A stretch of 64,000 bases of DNA from Chitinophaga sp. H8 (GTDB taxonomy: Bacteria; Bacteroidota; Bacteroidia; Chitinophagales; Chitinophagaceae), in contig NZ_JBEXAC010000002.1 in assembly GCF_040567655.1 (NCBI RefSeq), positions 310,001 through 374,000 of the forward strand, read 5' to 3'. The translations under genes and the position numbers were made by a program. The notes under the pieces were generated by a model. It did no database searches and was not told the origin of the DNA. It saw only the letters and a program-made list of their open reading frames with translations. Shown here one piece after another: positions 17,112 to 24,902 of the stretch (the stretch's first letter is position 1; the number at the start of each line of letters is the position of its first letter).

Positions 17112-18419
17112 ATGGTAGAGTATAGATATTCTTTAGAGGTAGGCAGTAAAAAACATATTTGCCCTGGTTGTGGTAAGAAACGCTTTGTTAGATTCATTCA
17201 CAATGAAACTAAACAGTACTTACCAGATCGGTTTGGGCGTTGTGATAGAGAAGTAAACTGCGGGTATATCCTAAAGCCTGATGTTGGCACAATAGCACAG
17301 TTAAAGAGCGCCCAAAAATGGATACTCCCTACTTATAATAATCAGTTGATAAAGCCGAAGGTTAAAACATCCCCAACTTATATACCTTTTACCCTTTTAA
17401 AGCAAAGTAGGAAAGCATATGAGCAAAACAAACTTGTGCTATATCTGCTCCACTTATTTGGCACTGATAAAACAAAGGAACTGATTACTACCTATCATTT
17501 AGGCACATCAAATAGCCGCTGGCCTGGTGCTACCGTATTTTGGTTTATTGATATTAACGGTAATATCCGGGCCGGCCAGGTAAAGCTATTTGATAGCGCA
17601 GGGCATACTGCCAAACATAGTAATACTAATGGAGAACAAAAAAGCTGTACATCCTGGGTACATACTATATTTAAGTACAAGCAGGAAATGGAAAAGCTAC
17701 CGGTACCAGGTTGGCTAATAGATTACCAGAAACAGGGTAATTATGTTAGCTGCCTATTTGGTGAACATCTTTTAAAAGGTAACCAGGCTAAACCGGTGGC
17801 CATTGTAGAAGCTCCGGCCACGGCTATAGTGGCCAGTGTGTATTTACCACAATTTATTTGGTTGGCAGCCGGTAGCCTTTCCTACCTAACTGTAGAAAGG
17901 TGTAAGGTTTTGAAAGGTAGACCAGTATACCTATTCCCGGACATATCTAAGGATGGCAAAGCGTATGACTTATGGAGCAGGAAAGCAAAAGAGCTTACGC
18001 ACATAACTACATTTATAGTATCGGACTTATTGGAACAGGCCGCAACCAAAGCAGAAAGACTAAAAGGGCTTGACCTCCGGGATTATTTAACCCGGTTTGA
18101 TTTCAGGTTATTTCAGGATATTAAAAAGACCTTCAAAATAGATCCTCAACCTGATTACTTATTAACCCTGAATGACCAAGTATATACCGTTACCAACCTG
18201 GTTTGTAATACGCACCTGGGCGAACGTTTCGGAAACTACACCATGATAACTTTAGCCTTAAAAAAAGGTTATTTAGGGGATATTCTATTTAACGGTGCTG
18301 GTGAACTCACTATAATAGATAGTTACCTAACAGCTATCCAGGACACATTTAATAAAGTGTTTCAGTCAGGTAAACTAAATGGTATTGACTGTCTGGTGCA
18401 TCTACTAAACGTTAGATAA
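17112..18419 (+). CDS. DUF6371 protein with zinc ribbon and Toprim-like region
   Basis: The N-terminus carries a four-cysteine zinc ribbon (HICPGCGKKRF near residue 18, then GRCDREVNCGY near 50). The middle has a Toprim-like part: KPVAIVEAPATAIVAS near 230 with the acidic residue, and VYLFPDISKDGKAYDLW near 277. Together these resemble a reduced primase, and DUF6371 proteins usually sit next to P4-type helicases in Bacteroidota elements. Priming of element replication together with the upstream helicase is inferred. The last hundred residues are unrecognised. It is 88 bases downstream of the primase/helicase gene. Confidence 0.7.
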   Translation: MVEYRYSLEVGSKKHICPGCGKKRFVRFIHNETKQYLPDRFGRCDREVNCGYILKPDVGTIAQLKSAQKWILPTYNNQLIKPKVKTSPTYIPFTLLKQSRKAYEQNKLVLYLLHLFGTDKTKELITTYHLGTSNSRWPGATVFWFIDINGNIRAGQVKLFDSAGHTAKHSNTNGEQKSCTSWVHTIFKYKQEMEKLPVPGWLIDYQKQGNYVSCLFGEHLLKGNQAKPVAIVEAPATAIVASVYLPQFIWLAAGSLSYLTVERCKVLKGRPVYLFPDISKDGKAYDLWSRKAKELTHITTFIVSDLLEQAATKAERLKGLDLRDYLTRFDFRLFQDIKKTFKIDPQPDYLLTLNDQVYTVTNLVCNTHLGERFGNYTMITLALKKGYLGDILFNGAGELTIIDSYLTAIQDTFNKVFQSGKLNGIDCLVHLLNVR

Positions 18420-18492
18420 TAATAGACATTTCACGCTTTATATGACATAATAAGACACTAAACGGGGGGTTGCAAGCTCCTTACACTAACAA

Positions 18493-18588
18493 ATGCTAGC
18501 ATTCTACGTGAGGAAAGACGATGAAAATGGCACATTCCCTAATTATTTCGGTTTGATACAATTTAAATACTATGGCACGAATAGGTAA
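18493..18588 (+). CDS. Possible 31-residue small protein
   Basis: ATG at 18493 opens a frame beginning MLAFYVRKDDENGTF and ending within the next gene (17-base overlap). Composition looks coding-like, but there is no known homologue I can name and no clear ribosome site. It may instead be leader sequence of the following gene. Confidence 0.25.
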   Translation: MLAFYVRKDDENGTFPNYFGLIQFKYYGTNR

Positions 18589-19153
18589 TTATCCAACTAC
18601 ATTTGAAGAAAGAAAGAGTATTTCTATTACTGATCTTCGCAAATGGAAGTACCTGGAGCCTAACACCTGGAAAACTGGTACTTTAACATGGAGCCGGAAC
18701 GGTACCCCCAATGGCAGTATAGGCATAATTGCGGTGATTAATGATAATGAAGCCTATTTAACCCTATCATACACAGTTAACAAAGACAAAGCTATTAAGT
18801 ACAACGTTTCCCTTATAAAGGCGGCCAGCAATTTAGGCAAGGGTTATGTATGGTATTTCCATTGCCCATTTACCAATAAACTTTGCCGTAAGCTATACCA
18901 ATATGATAATTACTTTCTCCACCGATCAGTAATTAAGGGATATTATGAAAAACAAATACAGTCTAAAAAGTACCGGGATTTAGAAAGATTATACGGGCCC
19001 GCTTTCCGTGTTGATAAATTGTATCAGGAATTGTACAGCAGACATTTTAGAATGTTTTATAAGGGTAAGCCAACAAAGCGGTATCTAAAGATTATGTTAC
19101 AGTTAAAAGCAGCGGAAGGAGTAAGCGAAATGGATTTTATTAATAATCTATAA
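18572..19153 (+). CDS. Hypothetical protein of the integrative element
   Basis: I do not recognise this 193-residue protein. It is basic, cytoplasmic by sequence, with a beta-rich N-terminal half (WSRNGTPNGSIGIIAVIN, AYLTLSYTVNK) and a helical, tyrosine-rich C-terminal half (YEKQIQSKKYRDLERLYG). The fragment YVWYFHCPFTNKLCRKLYQ contains two cysteines that might bind metal. Proteins of this kind are common as uncharacterised genes in Bacteroidota elements carrying a P4-type primase. It is the last rightward gene before the cargo genes on the other strand. Confidence 0.6.
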   Translation: MARIGNYPTTFEERKSISITDLRKWKYLEPNTWKTGTLTWSRNGTPNGSIGIIAVINDNEAYLTLSYTVNKDKAIKYNVSLIKAASNLGKGYVWYFHCPFTNKLCRKLYQYDNYFLHRSVIKGYYEKQIQSKKYRDLERLYGPAFRVDKLYQELYSRHFRMFYKGKPTKRYLKIMLQLKAAEGVSEMDFINNL

Positions 19154-19323
19154 TGGCACCGGTATATCCTTTTAAGTTCATCAAGTATATATATTAAAGT
19201 ATTTCATCTGCATCATTATTTATTATGTTAATCCTACTTAGCTATAAAGGGCCTGGTTATAGACCAAGCCCTTGTAACTATTAGAAAGTATTATAAGCAA
19301 AGAAGTGTTAATTAAGTACGACC

Positions 19324-21498
19324 CTATAATTTTAGTTTTACTCCCCCATTTACTACAAATCCATCTAACGGGGCATATATATCTCTAAATACAGGATGCG
19401 TAATGGTACCTGTGTAAATGCTATCAAATCTTGTCTGCCGTATATCGGTAAAATTCTCAAAATTCACGAATAATGAAAAACGTTCCCACAACTTTTCTGC
19501 CATAAAGCCACATGTCCAATAAGGTTTTCCCGTTGTGCCATCATTCAGGGATTGCCTACTGTAATAGTATGCCTCTAATCCTATTTTCCATTTATCTTCA
19601 ATTTCATACATTAATACATTATTCAAACGGTGCTTTGCTGTTAGAGGGTTCTCCCTTTTTCTCCCACCTTCATTAAGTTGTGCATCAGTGAATGTATAGC
19701 CTATAAATAGTTTGAAATCGCCATAGCCTAATTTTAAATTGGTTTCCCATCCTTTTGTATTTATGTTGCCATCTGCATTTATAAGCTGATACTGATTTCC
19801 GGGTACATTTTCCATTAATAGCGGGTTATTTATACGGGTATAAAAGAAAAGCTGGTTAAAACTAACACTAATCTTATCAAACAAAGATGTGCGGTAATTC
19901 ACATCAAAATTGGCACCGTAAGACTTTTCCAGCTTATTATTATCTACACTCATTGGCAGCACTGATCTAAACTGTATCCGCTCTGTTTCTTCTGTAAAAA
20001 TAGTAGGTGTTTTGTAGCCAAAACCACCACCTAACCGGGAAGAAACCTTTGGAGATATTTTAAAGAGAGCCGAAATACGAGGTAGAAACACAAAACCGTA
20101 ATCTATCACATAATCGCCCCGTACACCAGTTTCCATTTGTAGCCAGTTGGTAGCTTTCAAATTGTTTTGAATAAACCCACCAATGGTGCTTTGATCGTAG
20201 TTTCTTTTAGAAAAATTGTCTTTTGGGTATTCCTTAAAATTATCTGTATAGGCATTCAAACCTGCTACCCAATCTGTTTTTTCACGATTTTGGTTGTAGG
20301 TAATTTCTGAATATGTAGACCATTGTTTCCCGTCAAATGTATAATCAGGTATGGTAATAGTTCTATTAAAGTTATTAACAGAATTTTTTAAGGTCAAGCT
20401 GCTGTTATCATTAAATCGATGCTCCAATGAAAACTGCGTGGAAACCCGGCTACTTTTATTTTTTTCAAAGTAGTTATGGATATTATCGCCTTTACCTTTA
20501 ATATATTGTATATCCCCGCCAATCCGATCCTCAAAGATTGTATTAACTCCGATATTCATCGTTGTTTTGGGACTGAAATAAACGAACAATTTAGGATTAA
20601 ATACGTAGCGTTCCGTTTTAGGAATAGCCGTAAATCCCGTACTGGAAGGATCATATGGCTTGTTACTATTACGGGATGCAAATATTGTCAAACCTATTTT
20701 TTCAAATTTTTGGCCATAGAATCCGTTAACATCCAGCCCGCCAGCAGAAGTACCATTAATCAAAAAACGCAATTCCCTTTCTTCTGTGGGCACTTTAGAG
20801 ATTAAATTAACTAATCCGGCAATAGCCCCACCACCATACAAAGTAGAAGATGCACCTTTGATTACTTCTACTTGTTTTAAATCAAGCGGGGGGGTTTGAA
20901 GGAGGCCAAGCCCCCCAGAGAATCCAGCATACATAGGAAAGCCATCTTTCAATATTTGAGTATAACGTCCATCAAGCCCTTGTATGCGAATACTTGAATT
21001 AGCAGAAGTAGCGGATACCTGCTGTGTCTGTATCCCTGTACTTTCATTTAACATCATACGAATATCCCCAGGTTTCATATTACCTTTTTCTTCCAGTTCT
21101 TCACCGCCTATAAACTCTACACGAGTTGGAATATTCTGTATAGTCCGGGTACTACGCGTGGAAGATATTACTACCTCTTCCAAACCTTCGTTAGCAGCTT
21201 CTAACATGATCACCAATGTATCATTAGTACGTGGAAAAGTTAAGGTTTCTGTGTGTTCCTCATAGCCTACGGAACGAAAGGAAAACACCTGTTTACCATT
21301 AGGAATGCCGGAAAAAACAACTACTCCCCTTTCATCAGCCGTAGCACCTTTTGTTGTTCCAGTTAGTAAAACAGTAGCGCCTGATAATGATTCTTTAGAA
21401 TCTGCATCTTTTATAATAGCAGTTAATATATTTTGAGCTATGCACAAGTTTCCTATGCAAAGCAATAGCATTACACTTAACACTTTTTTCATTAACAA
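19324..21498 (-). CDS. TonB-dependent receptor (probable metal-related cargo)
   Basis: Outer-membrane receptor of 724 residues. A signal peptide (MKKVLSVMLLLCIGNLCIAQ) is followed by a carboxypeptidase-regulatory-like domain (residues 22-100), the plug (IQNIPTRVEFIGGEEL near 120, STLYGGGAIAGLVNLIS near 220), and a beta-barrel to the end. A small DUF6660 protein lies upstream on the same strand; that family occurs with copper/heavy-metal transport genes, so a metal or metallophore ligand is possible but not proven. It lies inside the integrative element and is its likely cargo. The local sequence is visibly AT-rich compared with the chromosomal part of the window. Confidence 0.88.
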   Translation of the reverse strand: MLMKKVLSVMLLLCIGNLCIAQNILTAIIKDADSKESLSGATVLLTGTTKGATADERGVVVFSGIPNGKQVFSFRSVGYEEHTETLTFPRTNDTLVIMLEAANEGLEEVVISSTRSTRTIQNIPTRVEFIGGEELEEKGNMKPGDIRMMLNESTGIQTQQVSATSANSSIRIQGLDGRYTQILKDGFPMYAGFSGGLGLLQTPPLDLKQVEVIKGASSTLYGGGAIAGLVNLISKVPTEERELRFLINGTSAGGLDVNGFYGQKFEKIGLTIFASRNSNKPYDPSSTGFTAIPKTERYVFNPKLFVYFSPKTTMNIGVNTIFEDRIGGDIQYIKGKGDNIHNYFEKNKSSRVSTQFSLEHRFNDNSSLTLKNSVNNFNRTITIPDYTFDGKQWSTYSEITYNQNREKTDWVAGLNAYTDNFKEYPKDNFSKRNYDQSTIGGFIQNNLKATNWLQMETGVRGDYVIDYGFVFLPRISALFKISPKVSSRLGGGFGYKTPTIFTEETERIQFRSVLPMSVDNNKLEKSYGANFDVNYRTSLFDKISVSFNQLFFYTRINNPLLMENVPGNQYQLINADGNINTKGWETNLKLGYGDFKLFIGYTFTDAQLNEGGRKRENPLTAKHRLNNVLMYEIEDKWKIGLEAYYYSRQSLNDGTTGKPYWTCGFMAEKLWERFSLFVNFENFTDIRQTRFDSIYTGTITHPVFRDIYAPLDGFVVNGGVKLKL

Positions 21499-21577
21499 TG
21501 TATATATATGATAGAATAGAAAAATAACACTATCCTAGTGTTTATTAGATTTCATTCAGTACAATAAAAGAAAGTTC

Positions 21578-21904
21578 TTAGGCTGCCTGTGGCGGTTGCC
21601 AAATAGAGGGAGGGAAGTCGTTTAAAGATTGTTCTGAGTAGAAATATTGCAAATTTGAAATAGGCGTACAAATTGCAGGAGCATCACTAATAATACTGGG
21701 TACTACAACCCCATGACAAATACTGCAAGCAAAGAATGGTGAGCAAGGACATACCGGTTTGTGGTCAGCATCTCCTCCTTGTTTATTGTGCGCGGTAGCT
21801 ATACTAATTTCATCCAAACAGCAGTCATCATCTGTATTACAGGGAACAGCAGACAGAATCAATATATAACATGAAAAAAGGTAGACAAACCATTTCATAA
21901 GCAC
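21578..21904 (-). CDS. DUF6660-like small cysteine- and histidine-rich exported protein
   Basis: A 108-residue protein with an N-terminal hydrophobic signal (KWFVYLFSCYILILSAVPC) and clustered cysteines and histidines (CNTDDDCC, HKPVCPCSPFFACSICHG). This pattern matches the DUF6660 proteins of Bacteroidota, which are typically found next to heavy-metal efflux or metal-uptake receptor genes. It is directly upstream of the TonB receptor with a gap of about 80 bases and probably shares its promoter. A periplasmic metal-binding role is inferred from the residues and context. Confidence 0.65.
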   Translation of the reverse strand: MLMKWFVYLFSCYILILSAVPCNTDDDCCLDEISIATAHNKQGGDADHKPVCPCSPFFACSICHGVVVPSIISDAPAICTPISNLQYFYSEQSLNDFPPSIWQPPQAA

Positions 21905-22031
21905 AATATACTACACTTATTAGAAATGGCTTTAATCGGGGATAGAAAATTATTCTGTAGTTACTTTCTAATGCATAGTAAGTTAGGGCTTTCTTATTTT
22001 GCCTATTCAATAAGGCTTCTTAGAATATTTT

Positions 22032-22271
22032 TTATAAAGGATTATTGGGCCAAAAATCCTTTGGTGAGCATTTAAATATCTTTGCAAGTTCATTCAAATG
22101 CCGAACATTATATTTTGTCCTATATTTTGAACTTTCTACATTAGACACAAAGCTATCCGCTGCACCTATACCTTGCGATAAGGTAAGCTGTGATATCTTA
22201 AGTTCTTTTCTTTTCTCCTTTACTCTATTTATTACATATAAATCTATGTCTGTTGCGTGTGGCTTCCCCAT
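22032..22271 (-). CDS. XRE-family repressor-like protein
   Basis: A compact Cro/CI-type helix-turn-helix protein: VINRVKEKRKELKISQLTLS, IGAADSFVSNVESSK, then LNELAKIFKCSPKDFWP. The frame opens at 22292, but the second ATG at 22271 (MGKPHATDID) gives a normal start. An 18-bp perfect palindrome (22314-22331) lies 43 bases upstream of the start, which suggests autoregulation. The gene diverges from the rightward structured region and small gene, and it may act as the element's repressor. That role is inferred. Confidence 0.75.
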   Translation of the reverse strand: MGKPHATDIDLYVINRVKEKRKELKISQLTLSQGIGAADSFVSNVESSKYRTKYNVRHLNELAKIFKCSPKDFWPNNPL

Positions 22272-22313
22272 AATTATTTTGGGTGTAAGCAACCGTTTAT
22301 CTGACGAAAGAAC

Positions 22314-22331
22314 AACCTAACATGTTAGGTT
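22314..22331. promoter_or_regulatory. 18-bp perfect palindrome, likely repressor operator
   Basis: AACCTAACATGTTAGGTT reads the same on both strands. It lies in the upstream region of the XRE gene, at the divergent junction. Length and position fit a dimeric HTH repressor site. Confidence 0.6.
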
Positions 22332-22454
22332 TATTAAATTTTATGTATATTGCTATTTAAAAAACTCTTTACACACACCTTAAGTGTGAAAATTAATGAT
22401 ATTGATTAGCTTTGCGATCCCTATTCTTATAGATCGCATTGCATCCATCCTTTT

Positions 22455-22608
22455 CACTCCATAGAGCTTGGCCGCGCGTGGAGTGCGAATAGCGATGCTC
22501 ATGTAGCTACTGATCCTTTGGATTAGTGTAGGCGCATGGGCTCGCTTGTTAGTAACCGGGCGCGGCCAAGCTCTCCGGCCAAAGCAAGTTGAGTCCTGCG
22601 CCTTTTTA
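22455..22608 (+). ncRNA. Unexplained highly structured region (ncRNA, oriT or packaging/transfer site candidate)
   Basis: Several perfect pairings nest here: GAGCTTGGCCGCGC (22464-22477) with GCGCGGCCAAGCTC (22560-22573); AGGCGCA (22530-22536) with TGCGCCT (22597-22603), followed by TTTT; a small hairpin ACTGATCC-TTT-GGATTAGT (22509-22527); and CACTCC (22455-22460) with GGAGTG (22480-22485). The stretch is much richer in G+C than its flanks and has no open frame of note. The pairings partly exclude one another, so alternative folds or a pseudoknot are possible. No RNA family was recognised. The final T-run suits a terminator of a rightward transcript; the strand is therefore a guess. Confidence 0.45.
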
Positions 22609-22668
22609 TCTTAAAGCTCAGGTACTCGGCTTTTATAAAAATTCCTAATTTCTAAATTCTTTTACAGC

Positions 22669-22980
22669 ATGAGTACTAATCCCCTTACAGATGCAAACAT
22701 CCTTAAAGATTCTCATGAACAATTTCTCGAATTGACAATCGTGTTTCGTGATACTGTTTGTGAAGAATGTAGCTGGAGCGTTCCCACATTTTATAGAAAG
22801 ATGCGGGCTATTGATAAGCCGAGTTCTACCAGGAAGAATAAAATTATCCCCGCTATTAGTAATGCTGATAAAGAAAAAATCGCACAATTAAATGACAAAC
22901 TATTAAAAGGACTTTGGGATTACTTTAGCCGTTATAGAAAAGGGGGCGATAATAGCAGAATAGATGCTAAAAAAGAATAG
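22669..22980 (+). CDS. Small hypothetical protein at the right end of the element
   Basis: A 103-residue, charged protein without signal peptide. The segment CSWSVPTFYRKMRAIDKPS resembles the recognition part of a helix-turn-helix, and the C-terminus is basic, so DNA binding is possible. I cannot name its family. It begins just after the structured region and ends about 135 bases before the second att-like hairpin, a position often taken by directionality or regulatory proteins. Confidence 0.5.
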   Translation: MSTNPLTDANILKDSHEQFLELTIVFRDTVCEECSWSVPTFYRKMRAIDKPSSTRKNKIIPAISNADKEKIAQLNDKLLKGLWDYFSRYRKGGDNSRIDAKKE

Positions 22981-23010
22981 CCACAAAAGATAGAGCCCTA
23001 AATTGTAATT

Positions 23011-23025
23011 CCCCAAAACCTTACC
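23011..23025 (+). repeat. Arm-type repeat CCCCAAAACCTTACC, right copy
   Basis: Identical to 12664-12678 and in the same orientation, 90 bases before the second att-like hairpin. With the left copy it frames the integrative element and supports the proposed boundaries. Confidence 0.5.
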
Positions 23026-23104
23026 CCAAGTCTAAAACCAGCATTACAAACTATTATTTATCAATTAATTATGACAATAGCAAATATCCCTGTCGGGACT
23101 ACTG

Positions 23105-23151
23105 AAAACTTACTTCGCCCAATCTTAGCTTTACTAAGGTTGGGCGTTTTT
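23105..23151. repeat. att-like repeat, copy 2 (right end of integrative element)
   Basis: Shares the hairpin core (23116-23146) and TTTTT with copies 1 and 3, plus the left flank AAAACTTACTTCG with copy 3. The right flank differs (ATTTGCTGCC), as expected where different DNA joins. Probable attR of the element that begins at copy 1. Confidence 0.65.
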
Positions 23152-23265
23152 ATTTGCTGCCCAAAAGCAAATGCTCATAGTAGAGCAGCATATAGAACAG
23201 TGATTCGAGTGCCGGCTGTTCACGCTGGTCAAACTTCGCTTTAAATATATTCCGGTTTAGTGCAG

Positions 23266-24705
23266 TCATTTGAACAGGTCTTCCATCTTTACTTCTGACA
23301 CTATACGCCCGGTATAATACATATTCTGCTTCGTTCCATAGGTCGTGATCATTGTAGGAAAGATGGTCTTCTTCGTTTTGGTTTGGGCTTGGAAAACCTT
23401 CACCTTGTTGTCCAGTTCACCTGCATATTTTTTATCAATGGTAAATTCGCCATTTGCAAATTTCATTTCACATACATTGATACTGTGATCAGCCCGGTCC
23501 AGCAGCAGATCGATCTGGGCACCTTTTTCCCCTTTTTTAGGCGTATATCGCCAGCCTGAGGCTTCGGTGTATACCCCTGCAATACCCAGCGCCTGCTTGA
23601 TCTGTTGTATATGTTTTTGACAAATGGCTTCGAAAGCATAGCCGCTCCAGCTATTATAGGACTGGCCTTCCGCAATTTTATGCCAGGTGCCGGCCCCAGC
23701 AGCACGGGTACGGTCGATGAACTTCAGGTAGAACAGAGAGTATTCATCTGTGAGTTTATAGATCCCGTCCCGGGAAGTTTTTTCAAAGGGAATATATTGC
23801 GTGATGAAACCGGACTGCTCCAGTTCTTCAAACAAGCGAGTGGTTGTGCCACCGGTAGTAAGCCCGCAAGCTTTAATAACTTCGGTGCGGCTTAGGCCAC
23901 TCGCTTTTTTAGCAAGTTCCCGGACGATGGCCTCATGGTGACTGGCATTGTCGAAAAGTGAGCGGTAGAGCACATTGAATTCCGCCTTTAGCATTCCGTT
24001 CTTTTCAAAGAAAAGTTTATCGATGACCTGATGGGCACTCTGACCTTTATCTACCTGTTTTAAATATTGGGGGATCCCCCCCATAGCCATATAGAGTTGC
24101 AAAATCTGGTAATGGTCCAATTTTAGTCCCCGGCTGATCAGGTAATCTTCAGACTCTTTCAGGCTAAAGGGTAAGAGCTGGATAGTCCTGCTTATCCGGT
24201 TATGCAAGCCACCTTTATTATGGAGGATATTTTCGATCATCCATGACGCTGCTGAACCGCAGATCACTACTTTCAGTAGAGGCTGGCGGGATGCCCAGGT
24301 GTTCCACCAATGGCCGAAGGCAGTTAAGAACCCTGATTTGGCGGTATGTATCCAGGGGAATTCGTCAAACAGCACAACGACAGGCTGGCGGCCTTTTAGT
24401 TTGGTGGCAAGAAAGTCGCTGAGAAAGGTGAATGCCTGTACCCAGTTGTCCGGAGTAGCAAGCGGGAGCACCGATTGCATTGCCTGTTGTAATGACCTGC
24501 TGAAATTAAATAGTTGTTCCGGCAGTCCGGCTTCATGAATGCCGGTGCATTCAAAGACAAGGTGTTTTTGGTAATAATTGCGGATCAGGAAAGTCTTTCC
24601 CACACGGCGGCGTCCCAATACAGCAACCAGCTCTGCCTCTTTGGAACTGAGCATCTCCTTCAGGATTTTCTTTTCGGTATCCCGTCCGATGATCATTTCT
24701 TCCAT
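23266..24705 (-). CDS. AAA ATPase with C-terminal DUF234/PD-(D/E)xK-like domain
   Basis: A 479-residue protein of the archaeal-type ATPase family. Walker A is GRRRVGKTFLIRNYY near residue 31, Walker B is VVVLFDEFPWIHT near 110, and the sensor is VVICGSAASWM near 147. A winged helix follows (KASGLSRTEVIKACGLTTGG), then a C-terminal nuclease-like domain with AQIDLLLDRADH near 405 and VCEMKFANGEF (D...E-x-K pattern). Such proteins are common in Bacteroidota; their function is unresolved, though mobile or defence-like behaviour is suspected. It is the only gene between att-like copies 2 and 3. A duplicated 36-bp motif lies directly upstream of the start. Confidence 0.82.
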   Translation of the reverse strand: MEEMIIGRDTEKKILKEMLSSKEAELVAVLGRRRVGKTFLIRNYYQKHLVFECTGIHEAGLPEQLFNFSRSLQQAMQSVLPLATPDNWVQAFTFLSDFLATKLKGRQPVVVLFDEFPWIHTAKSGFLTAFGHWWNTWASRQPLLKVVICGSAASWMIENILHNKGGLHNRISRTIQLLPFSLKESEDYLISRGLKLDHYQILQLYMAMGGIPQYLKQVDKGQSAHQVIDKLFFEKNGMLKAEFNVLYRSLFDNASHHEAIVRELAKKASGLSRTEVIKACGLTTGGTTTRLFEELEQSGFITQYIPFEKTSRDGIYKLTDEYSLFYLKFIDRTRAAGAGTWHKIAEGQSYNSWSGYAFEAICQKHIQQIKQALGIAGVYTEASGWRYTPKKGEKGAQIDLLLDRADHSINVCEMKFANGEFTIDKKYAGELDNKVKVFQAQTKTKKTIFPTMITTYGTKQNMYYTGRIVSEVKMEDLFK

Positions 24706-24708
24706 AAG

Positions 24709-24798
24709 TTATGGACAAGTTTATTTTTTTATAATCGTCCATAAATATACCATTTTAGGCACTTATGGACAAATATAAATCTTCATAATCGTCCGTAA
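24709..24798. promoter_or_regulatory. Duplicated 36-bp inverted-repeat motif upstream of the ATPase gene
   Basis: Unit A (24709-24744) and unit B (24763-24798) each begin TTATGGACAA, have 20 bases between the arms, and end GTCCATAA or GTCCGTAA. Both also share ATAATC before the right arm. The units are 54 bases apart start to start. The first unit begins 4 bases upstream of the gene, so operator binding would block expression. The binding protein is unknown. Confidence 0.6.
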
Positions 24799-24826
24799 TT
24801 ATGTTCAACAACTTCCCGGTCTGCGA

Positions 24827-24890
24827 TACAAAAAACTTACTTCGCCCAATTTTAGCTTTACTAAGGTTGGGCGTTTTTCATTACTGGCAG
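24827..24890. repeat. att-like repeat, copy 3 (junction with chromosomal xth)
   Basis: 62 of 64 bases match copy 1. Hairpin core 24843-24873 followed by TTTTT. It lies 12 bases beyond the stop of xth, which reads toward it from the right, so the original function may be the bidirectional terminator of xth, used as an integration target. Confidence 0.65.
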
Positions 24891-24902
24891 CGCGCGCTTC
24901 TT

